20,767 bases of DNA from the NCBI GenBank assembly GCA_009781565.1, contig WQXV01000002.1, positions 1 to 20,767 of the forward strand, in the 5' to 3' direction. The notes below the pieces were generated by a model. The model had not been told where the DNA came from. It did not search any database and saw only the letters and a program-made list of their open reading frames with translations. Each line of letters opens with the position of its first letter. The stretch's first letter is position 1. Origin of the DNA: Actinomycetes bacterium. Lineage in GTDB: Bacteria > Actinomycetota > Coriobacteriia > WRKU01. Both the position numbers and the translations under genes were made by a program. Positions 15,551-20,767 of the stretch are shown here, in pieces.

Positions 15551-16354
15551 CTAGATCACCCCACGAGAAGAGAGGAACCACGCCAGTGCGCAGAGCCCGA
15601 TGATCATCGTGATGACCACTGTGTCGCGTCTGTGCCAGGTCAGCTCCCGCAGTCGTGTGCGCCCTTGTCCGCTATAACAGCGCGACTCCATTGCAAGCGC
15701 AAGATTGTCCGCTCGTCGAAACAGCTGCACGAGCAGAGGTACCAGTACCGGTATCCACGCCTTGATGCGTGCGATGATGTTGCCACTTGCGAACTGAGCA
15801 CCACGCGCGGTCTGGGCGAGCACGATACGCTCGGCTTCATCGGCGATGGTAGGAATGAAGCGCAGCGCGATCGAGAACACCAGCGCGATGTCATCGACCG
15901 GCACATGCAGTGCGCGCAGCGGTGAGAGGATACTGGTGATGGCATCGGTCATGGCGACCGGGGAGGTGGTAAGCGCCAACAGCGAGGTCACCAAGACCAA
16001 CGCGAGCAGGCGGACCATGAAATAGAGTCCCCGTAGCGCTCCTGTAAAAGAGATCCCAATACCCAAAAAGGTCGCGTCGGCGCCGACAGGACCCCACGCA
16101 ATGGTATTGGCGACCAGCGTGAAGAGACTTATGAGCAGGATCGGCACCACGATCGTGCGCAATGAACGCAGTGGGATGCGTGCGACCAGGAAACCGGCGG
16201 CGACCAACAGAGCGATCACCGTGAGCATGATCGGCGAGGTGATCGAGAAGAGCAGGATCGAAAGGAGCACCACGATGAGTAGCTTCGCACGAGGATCGAG
16301 GGTGTGTAGCCAGGTCGTTCCCGGTATGTACATGCCGATCGGTACGTTAATCAA
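15551..16354 (-). CDS. ecfT: ECF transporter transmembrane T component EcfT
   Basis: The 267-residue membrane protein couples the EcfA ATPases to substrate-binding S components. It has several hydrophobic helices: about 24-55, 66-87, 98-130 and 244-262. The two coupling-helix motifs expected in EcfT are ARG at 183-185 (AQTARGAQF) and the related SRC at 224-226 (MESRCYSGQG). The start is a TTG at 16354 that lies inside the end of ecfA (8-nt overlap), supported by AGGTGATC at ideal spacing. No S-component gene is in the window, so the substrate (vitamin, cobalt, nickel or other) cannot be read here. The arrangement suggests a shared group II energy module used by S proteins encoded elsewhere. 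Confidence 0.93.
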   Translation of the reverse strand: MINVPIGMYIPGTTWLHTLDPRAKLLIVVLLSILLFSITSPIMLTVIALLVAAGFLVARIPLRSLRTIVVPILLISLFTLVANTIAWGPVGADATFLGIGISFTGALRGLYFMVRLLALVLVTSLLALTTSPVAMTDAITSILSPLRALHVPVDDIALVFSIALRFIPTIADEAERIVLAQTARGAQFASGNIIARIKAWIPVLVPLLVQLFRRADNLALAMESRCYSGQGRTRLRELTWHRRDTVVITMIIGLCALAWFLSSRGVI

Positions 16355-17678
16355 GAGAGATCACCTGACTTGCATAGGCGGCAAAATCCTCGACCGTATG
16401 GGTGACGATGACCACACCACTGCACGCCGTCGCCTCGACCAGCGTCTTGATGACCAGCGCACGCCCATGCGCGTCCAGTCCGGCGGTAGGCTCGTCTGCA
16501 AGGATGAACGCGGGTGAGAAAGCCAGGATACCTGCGATAGCGACCCGTCGCGCCTCTCCCCCTGAAAGATGGAAGGGAGAGCGCTGCCCGAACGCGTTCG
16601 GATCAAGGCCGACCGCGCGCAAGGCCTGATCGGCGAGTTGCTGTGCCTCAAGAGGGGTCGCATCGAAGTTGCGGGGCCCGAACGCGACATCGTCACGCAC
16701 GGTCTCGGCAAAGAGCGCCGATTCGGCATCCTGAAAGATCAGACCGACCTTGCCTCTGTTGTGCTTATCGCTCAGAGGGCGATCATCGAGTGTTGCGCTA
16801 CCGCAGCTCGGTTCCAGCAACCCTGCCATGACCTTGAGCAGTGTTGATTTGCCTGAACCGGTGCGTCCTTTGACCACGATGAGCTCGCCTTGGGTGACCG
16901 ACACGGTCAGATCGTGCAAAGCCTCAATGACATGGTCGCCTACCTGATAGGTGACCGAGAGGTTATCGACGCGCAAGATCGCCGGACGCTCGATCATCGA
17001 TGGGGGTATCTGAGGGATCACCGATGCGGGATCCTCATGCACGACACCCTCGGCATCCAGACTGAGTACCGTATCGGCGTAGCGCACCTCTTCGAGGTCA
17101 TGGGTCACATGTATGATGCCGACACCGGCTTGCGTGAGTTCCTTCATGATCCTCAAGATCTCTGCACGCGAAGGTGGATCGAGCATCGAGGTCGGCTCGT
17201 CGAACAGGATATAGCGCGGTCGCATGGCGAGCACCCCCGCGATGACGAGCCGTTGCTTCTGGCCACCGGACAGCGTCGAGGGTTCACGCTCCTCATAGCC
17301 GCTGAGCCCCACCGCTTCCAAGGCGGCAGCACATCGGGATTTGATCTCCTCGCGTGAGCACCCCAGATTCTCAGGTCCGAAAGCGACCTCATCGAGTACA
17401 CTGGTCGCCACCAGTTGATCGTCCGGTCTTTGCTGTACATAGCCGACGATCGCGCGCACATCGCGGGTGAACTCGGGATCGAAGGGGTCGAGCCCATCGA
17501 CCTGGATCGAGCCGTCCGTGATCGGGACCAGGGCGGTGATCGTCTTGAGAAGTGTTGATTTCCCACTCCCGTTCGCACCGGTCACACAGATATGCTGGCC
17601 AGGCTCACAGGTCAGAGAGACCCCCTCAAGTGCTGGATGCGTACCATAGCTGACCGAAATGTTGTCTACCTTGATCAT
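16347..17678 (-). CDS. Fused EcfA-EcfA' ATPase of an ECF transporter
   Basis: The 443-residue protein contains two complete ABC ATPase domains in one chain; in many bacteria they are two genes (ecfA1, ecfA2). Domain 1 has Walker A GANGSGKST (34-42), signature LSGGQKQR (136-143) and Walker B YILFDEPT. Domain 2 has Walker A GRTGSGKST (271-279), signature LSGGEARR (371-378) and Walker B FILADEPT. Q-loops (YVQQRPDD, IFQDAES) and switch histidines (VTHDLEE, VTHTVED) are present in both, so both sites look active. The ATG at 17678 lies only 8 nt after a TATAAT and has no ribosome site, so the mRNA is probably leaderless. ecfT follows with an 8-nt overlap. The conserved family name would be cbiO/ecfA. 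Confidence 0.94.
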   Translation of the reverse strand: MIKVDNISVSYGTHPALEGVSLTCEPGQHICVTGANGSGKSTLLKTITALVPITDGSIQVDGLDPFDPEFTRDVRAIVGYVQQRPDDQLVATSVLDEVAFGPENLGCSREEIKSRCAAALEAVGLSGYEEREPSTLSGGQKQRLVIAGVLAMRPRYILFDEPTSMLDPPSRAEILRIMKELTQAGVGIIHVTHDLEEVRYADTVLSLDAEGVVHEDPASVIPQIPPSMIERPAILRVDNLSVTYQVGDHVIEALHDLTVSVTQGELIVVKGRTGSGKSTLLKVMAGLLEPSCGSATLDDRPLSDKHNRGKVGLIFQDAESALFAETVRDDVAFGPRNFDATPLEAQQLADQALRAVGLDPNAFGQRSPFHLSGGEARRVAIAGILAFSPAFILADEPTAGLDAHGRALVIKTLVEATACSGVVIVTHTVEDFAAYASQVISLD

Positions 17679-17686
17679 GACGCTTT

Positions 17687-17692
17687 ATTATA
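17687..17692 (-). promoter_or_regulatory. -10 box of a probable leaderless ecfA transcript
   Basis: A consensus TATAAT on the minus strand ends 8 nt before the ecfA ATG. With a normal 6-7 nt gap to the start point, transcription would begin 0-3 nt before the ATG. No good -35 is visible at 16-18 nt; a GTGC/GCAC half-palindrome (about 17704-17717) lies in that zone instead and might bind an activator. Confidence 0.5.
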
Positions 17693-17792
17693 CGGTATTG
17701 GATGTGCTGCACTGCACTAGCTGGACCACAAGATGCCCGTCCAGGGGTATCTCGCAAAGAACGAAGCACTTCATCACTAGGCAGTACCCAAT

Positions 17793-17831
17793 TAATAAGT
17801 TATTATACTTACTATCAATTTTGTTGATAGT
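17793..17831 (+). promoter_or_regulatory. Two palindromes around the promoter of the YedF-like gene
   Basis: A 13-bp palindrome TAATAA-G-TTATTA (17793-17805) is followed by an 8-bp perfect inverted repeat ACTATCAA-TTTTG-TTGATAGT (17811-17831). A TATACT -10 (17804-17809) lies between and partly inside them, putting the transcription start at about 17816, within the second repeat. The second repeat ends just before the GAGGGG ribosome site (17832-17837). They may be operators or a 5' mRNA hairpin. No good -35 is seen. Confidence 0.5.
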
Positions 17832-17844
17832 GAGGGGATAGTAA

Positions 17845-18183
17845 ATGAGTAAGATGATGCTGGTGACCACTGATTCGATCGGTTCGAGCAACCATGCTTT
17901 GGGCACCGTTTTGATGACTTCGTTCTTCATGAACCTGGCGGAAAGCGAAGATCTCCCCTCCTCTATCCACTTCCTCAATGAAGGAGCACGTCTGACCTGC
18001 GAGGGTTCACGGGTGCTCGATTTCATCAAACGGCTCGAGGGGCGCGGCGTCACCATCGCGACCTGTCAGACCTGTCTGGAATATCTCCACTTGGAAGATA
18101 AGCTCTCGGTAGGTCAGGTCGGTAAGATGAATACGACCGTCTCAGATCTAGTGGGAACGGATAGCTCGATTATTATCGCCTAG
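17845..18183 (+). CDS. Stand-alone YedF/DsrE-like domain protein
   Basis: The 112-residue protein resembles the C-terminal domain of YedF, a sulfurtransferase-like protein linked to selenium metabolism (DsrE/DsrF-like fold). Family-like stretches are ALGTVLMTSFFMNLAE, HFLNEGARLTCEGSRVLD and the cysteine motif CQTCLEYLHLEDKLSVGQV, with C74 and C77. Full YedF proteins carry an N-terminal TusA domain with a Cys-Pro motif; that domain is absent here and upstream sequence is non-coding, so this is a single-domain version. The ATG has GAGGGG 7 nt upstream. It is divergent from the ecfA operon and convergent with rsmA. No selenium gene (selA, selB, selD) is in the window, so a selenium role is inference only; a small persulfide or redox relay is equally possible. 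Confidence 0.82.
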   Translation: MSKMMLVTTDSIGSSNHALGTVLMTSFFMNLAESEDLPSSIHFLNEGARLTCEGSRVLDFIKRLEGRGVTIATCQTCLEYLHLEDKLSVGQVGKMNTTVSDLVGTDSSIIIA

Positions 18184-18216
18184 CAGGTCACAAGCGCAAC
18201 ACTTAGGCCGAGCACC

Positions 18217-19095
18217 TCATGAAAGGGCTTGTGCCAAAGCGATGAACTGTGCGGTGTCAAGGGTCTCGGCACGCACCGACCCATCGATTCCCGTGTCGGA
18301 GAGAGCAACATCAACAGCGCTGACAGAAAAGGTAGTGCGCAGATTGTTGCGCAGGGTCTTTCGTCGCATCCCGAAGGAGGCATCGATCACCTGCTTGATC
18401 TCATGATAGTCGATCACCGGCCCATGATTGCTTTGCTGCTGTAGGCCAGCGATCCGATCGAGGCGGATGACAGTCGAGGCTACCCGTGGTGGTGGCAAGA
18501 AGTTGTTCGAGGCGACCTCGAAGCGGTCGATGACCTGCGCGAGCAGGGCGAGCTTGACGGTATAGGCACTGTAATCCTTGCTCCCCGGCTTGGCGCCCAT
18601 CCGGTCCGCTACTTCCTTTTGCACCATGACGGTAGCACTCGTCATCAGAGGCAGGTTCTCGAACGCACGCAAGACGACCGTCGCTGCAACCTGATAAGGC
18701 AGATTCGAGACCACCTTGGTCGATCCTTCAAGAAGCAAGGCAGGAGGGTCGCGCAGGAGCTTTGCGGCATCTGCCTCGATCACCTCGATCGAGGCACCGC
18801 CCGGCCTAGATGCGCTCAGCTCACGAAGCGGCTCTATCAGCCCCTCATCGAATTCGATCGCGATCACCAAGGCGACGCGATCTTGCAATGCCAAGGTCAG
18901 TGTCCCGATGCCAGGCCCGACCTCGATGACGGTATCGTCAGCTCGCAGGTCTGCCAGATCGAGGAGGTGCCCAAGGATCTGGTCATTGATCAAAAAGTGC
19001 TGTCCCAACGATTTTTTCGTGAAGCGGTCGAGCTCTTGGAGCCGCGCGATGGTCGCGCTCGGACTTGCCAGTGGCGAAGAGAGCCTATTCGGCAT
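18217..19095 (-). CDS. rsmA: 16S rRNA dimethyladenosine transferase RsmA (KsgA)
   Basis: RsmA dimethylates two adjacent adenosines in the 3' hairpin of 16S rRNA during small-subunit maturation. Key motifs are KKSLGQHFLIN, the SAM-binding EVGPGIGTLT (57-66), IEFDEGL, the catalytic NLPYQVA (131-137), and the C-terminal FGMRRKTLRNNL. It is 292 residues from ATG 19095. A TTG at 19122 would add nine residues but has no ribosome site and runs further into the upstream gene. The chosen start overlaps the flavoprotein gene by 11 nt, so the two are probably cotranscribed. In Firmicutes rsmA is normally next to veg and ispE; here it is about 3.6 kb away, with the ecf-truA and YedF-like genes in between. 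Confidence 0.96.
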   Translation of the reverse strand: MPNRLSSPLASPSATIARLQELDRFTKKSLGQHFLINDQILGHLLDLADLRADDTVIEVGPGIGTLTLALQDRVALVIAIEFDEGLIEPLRELSASRPGGASIEVIEADAAKLLRDPPALLLEGSTKVVSNLPYQVAATVVLRAFENLPLMTSATVMVQKEVADRMGAKPGSKDYSAYTVKLALLAQVIDRFEVASNNFLPPPRVASTVIRLDRIAGLQQQSNHGPVIDYHEIKQVIDASFGMRRKTLRNNLRTTFSVSAVDVALSDTGIDGSVRAETLDTAQFIALAQALS

Positions 19096-19732
19096 CGTCC
19101 CACGCTTTGACGTCAGCGACAAAAGCCAGGATCGAAGCGCGTGCCTCTTTCAGACGATCGACATTCTCTTCTTGGAGCAACGCGTCGGTATCTTCAAGCC
19201 CAAGCAGTATGGTCGGCTCAGCCAAAGCGAACTCCGCCATTTGGGAGACGCTTTTGAGCGGGATGGTGACCGCATCGGTACCGAAGGGGTCCTCACCACT
19301 ACCGACGACAAGCGCGATAGCGGGCCTCCGCTGATCGAACACCACAGCCTCATCACGCTGTCTGCGCGCCCAAAACACCTGCATGCGATCGATCAGTTCC
19401 TTGAGGCAGGCAGGCACGGATGCAAAATATATCGGGGTGATCCAGATCAGTCCCGACGCCTCATCGAGCATATCGATGAACAATCCGACCTCATCGTCGT
19501 GTACACACTGCCCTGTTGCTACACAGTGCAGACATCCGTTGCAGCGCGCAGCCTCATTCATGAGGGCGGCCGACGAGACGATCACCGCCTCGAACTCCGC
19601 AGCTTCGCACGCGTTGAACGCCTCGATCGCGAGTAGTGCGCTGTTACCATCGCTGCGCGGGCTACCCTGCACGATGATGATCAGCGGTTTATCCTCATCC
19701 ACGTGCTCGGCTCGGTCATGGTCTGCAGCCAC
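19085..19732 (-). CDS. Iron-sulfur flavoprotein / NAD(P)H-dependent FMN reductase family
   Basis: The 215-residue protein has the flavodoxin-like fold of the NADPH-dependent FMN reductase group. The FMN phosphate loop is GSPRSDGNSALL (23-34), and TPIYFASVPACLKELIDR (99-116) is the typical second flavin region. Four cysteines, C64, C67, C70 and C76, in the pattern Cx2Cx2Cx5C fit the compact cluster motif of archaeal and anaerobe iron-sulfur flavoproteins, so a 4Fe-4S cluster is likely. The start is GTG 19732 with a strong GGGAGG ribosome site 5 nt before it. It overlaps rsmA by 11 nt and shares a symmetrical promoter element with the divergent phosphopantetheinyl transferase gene. The physiological electron partner is unknown. 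Confidence 0.86.
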   Translation of the reverse strand: MAADHDRAEHVDEDKPLIIIVQGSPRSDGNSALLAIEAFNACEAAEFEAVIVSSAALMNEAARCNGCLHCVATGQCVHDDEVGLFIDMLDEASGLIWITPIYFASVPACLKELIDRMQVFWARRQRDEAVVFDQRRPAIALVVGSGEDPFGTDAVTIPLKSVSQMAEFALAEPTILLGLEDTDALLQEENVDRLKEARASILAFVADVKAWDDAE

Positions 19733-19751
19733 GATGCCTCCCTCGTTTCGT

Positions 19752-19773
19752 TATAATCACACCCATGATTATA
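19752..19773. promoter_or_regulatory. Symmetrical bidirectional promoter between flavoprotein and PPTase genes
   Basis: TATAATCA (19752-19759) and TGATTATA (19766-19773) form a perfect inverted repeat with a 6-nt centre. Each arm reads TATAAT in one direction. The plus-strand box lies 7 nt before the ATG of the PPTase gene at 19765, giving a leaderless message. The minus-strand box would start the flavoprotein message at about 19761, leaving roughly 29 nt of leader with GGGAGG. The two polymerase footprints overlap, so the promoters should exclude each other. Neither side has a good -35. Confidence 0.55.
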
Positions 19774-20400
19774 CCGTTGATACTTTTCACGCCGATCACT
19801 TCCGACGCGCTCGTGCAGTGGGAGCAACGTCTTGGATCTCTTGATGAGAGCGATCGTGCGTACGTGGAGGCTGCGCCTTCATCAAAGCGCCGCGCGCTGC
19901 GGGTCGCCCAACTTGATCTGGCACGGGCTGGAGCGCGACGGTTCGGTGTCGATGACACCACGATCACGCTCATAAGCGATGAGCAAGGCCGACCGCAGTT
20001 CTCGCCATCACCCGATCCTCCACTCTACCTGAGTGCGAGCCATACCAAAGATGTCTTGGTGGTCGCGATCGCGCGCCATCAGATCGGCATCGATATCGAG
20101 AAGCTGCGCACCATGCCACAAAAGCCGATCACGCTGCTCTTCTCGCCCACCGAACAGGAGGACATCATCGATGACGAGAGCTTCACGCGTGCGTGGGTGC
20201 GTAAAGAGGCATATGCCAAATGGTTGGGAAGTGGACTGGTCGAGACGCTCGCAGACGGTGTCTATCGGACCGAGACCGCAGTGCACACCTTGACGATCGA
20301 AGGCCAGCTACTCTATCTCGGCCTCGCCGGCGCAAGTACTGACGCGGAGAGCATAAGGGAAAACCGCGACCCAGGGGAGTGGTTGTTGGGTACCTGGTGA
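19765..20400 (+). CDS. 4'-phosphopantetheinyl transferase superfamily protein (Sfp-like)
   Basis: The 211-residue protein transfers the phosphopantetheine arm of CoA to a carrier-protein serine. The superfamily motifs are SASHTKD (90-96), the Mg-binding GIDIEKL with D110 and E112, and WVRKEAYAKWLGSG (144-157) with E148 and K151. Its length and spacing fit the Sfp/EntD-like group rather than the shorter AcpS, although no polyketide or peptide synthase is nearby, so it may serve fatty-acid ACP or a carrier protein elsewhere. The ATG at 19765 follows a TATAAT by 7 nt with no ribosome site, implying a leaderless mRNA. It converges with lysS, with about 100 nt between them in which I see no clear terminator. 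Confidence 0.9.
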   Translation: MIIPLILFTPITSDALVQWEQRLGSLDESDRAYVEAAPSSKRRALRVAQLDLARAGARRFGVDDTTITLISDEQGRPQFSPSPDPPLYLSASHTKDVLVVAIARHQIGIDIEKLRTMPQKPITLLFSPTEQEDIIDDESFTRAWVRKEAYAKWLGSGLVETLADGVYRTETAVHTLTIEGQLLYLGLAGASTDAESIRENRDPGEWLLGTW

Positions 20401-20499
20401 ACACGCGCAGTTACGCAGCCGCGGATAATCTCATATAAACGTTGTAGCTGTTCGGCGAGTATGTTTGAGCATGGGACGTACCCCGCGTGGTAAGCCGTG

Positions 20500-20767
20500 T
20501 CAGGTGATGTCTTCGGGTCTCAGTTGCGGGAAGAGCAATACGTCGCGAATAGAGGCGCTGTCGGTGAGCAACATGACGAAGCGATCGACGCCGATCCCCA
20601 TACCCCCTGCAGGTGGCATCCCGTACTCTTGCGCACGTAGGTAATCCTCATCCACACTCATCGCCTCATCGTCCCCAGCAGCCTTCATGCGCGCCTGGGC
20701 TTCGAAGCGCTCACGCTGGTCGATCGGATCGATCAGTTCGGAAAACGCATTGGCGAACTCACGGCCG
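20500..20767 (-). CDS. lysS: Lysyl-tRNA synthetase, C-terminal part (5' end outside window)
   Basis: The last 89 residues of a class II LysRS are visible. They read GREFANAFSELIDPIDQRER, then a GDDEAMSVDEDYL stretch and YGMPPAGGMGIGVDRFVMLL, then TDSASIRDVLLFPQLRP. The motif 3 segment GMGIGVDR, which holds the ATP-binding arginine, and the RDVLLFP ending are diagnostic of bacterial class II lysyl-tRNA synthetase. The stop is TGA at 20500-20502 after PEDIT. The catalytic core and anticodon-binding domain lie beyond the window edge. Confidence 0.95.
   Translation of the reverse strand, partial: GREFANAFSELIDPIDQRERFEAQARMKAAGDDEAMSVDEDYLRAQEYGMPPAGGMGIGVDRFVMLLTDSASIRDVLLFPQLRPEDIT

Noticed and set aside
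18189..18233. Inverted repeat CACAAGC/GCTTGTG between the YedF-like gene and rsmA as a bidirectional terminator
   Set aside because: The 31-nt spacing and lack of a U-run on either strand make a terminator unlikely; one arm is inside rsmA.

Overview
The window is ordinary chromosomal sequence, GC-rich and densely packed, mostly transcribed on the minus strand. GTG and TTG starts are common, and genes often overlap by 1 to 11 nt, which suggests translational coupling. The Veg/IspE pair, the fused EcfA ATPases, a multihaem cytochrome c and an HPt-free, anaerobe-like gene set (YedF-type protein, Fe-S flavoprotein) would fit an anaerobic or facultative Coriobacteriia-like actinobacterium. That taxonomic guess is inference from gene content only. 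I see no mobile element, CRISPR array, rRNA or phage gene.

Layout, left to right. (1) 1-3361: a histidine operon reading leftward in the order hisD-hisB-hisA-hisF (hisF cut by the window edge), with a recognisable promoter just upstream of hisD. (2) 3523-5217: a secreted seven-haem cytochrome c with its own promoter. (3) 5298-12195: a tight operon ilvE-dnaE-TPR membrane protein-NHL beta-propeller membrane protein. The last two are uncharacterised envelope proteins translationally coupled to the replicative polymerase gene. (4) 12196-12740: a gene-poor stretch with tRNA-Gln(UUG). (5) 12741-14693: veg-ispE-nucleotidyltransferase-like operon with a clear promoter. (6) 14762-17692: fused ecfA-ecfT-truA operon, apparently starting from a leaderless mRNA. 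(7) 17793-18183: a divergent, stand-alone YedF/DsrE-like gene behind two palindromes. (8) 18217-19732: an Fe-S flavoprotein gene overlapping rsmA. (9) 19765-20400: a phosphopantetheinyl transferase, divergent from the flavoprotein gene and sharing a perfectly symmetrical promoter element with it. (10) 20500-20767: the 3' end of lysS.

Functionally the window mixes housekeeping (histidine and branched-chain amino acid synthesis, replication, tRNA and rRNA modification, isoprenoid synthesis, vitamin or metal uptake energising module) with a probable electron-transfer and envelope module (cytochrome, NHL and TPR proteins). The best candidates for something undescribed are the NHL protein with its unassigned cytosolic tail, its TPR partner and the adjacent seven-haem cytochrome. 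At the DNA level, the symmetrical divergent promoter near 19.76 kb and the paired palindromes before the YedF-like gene stand out.
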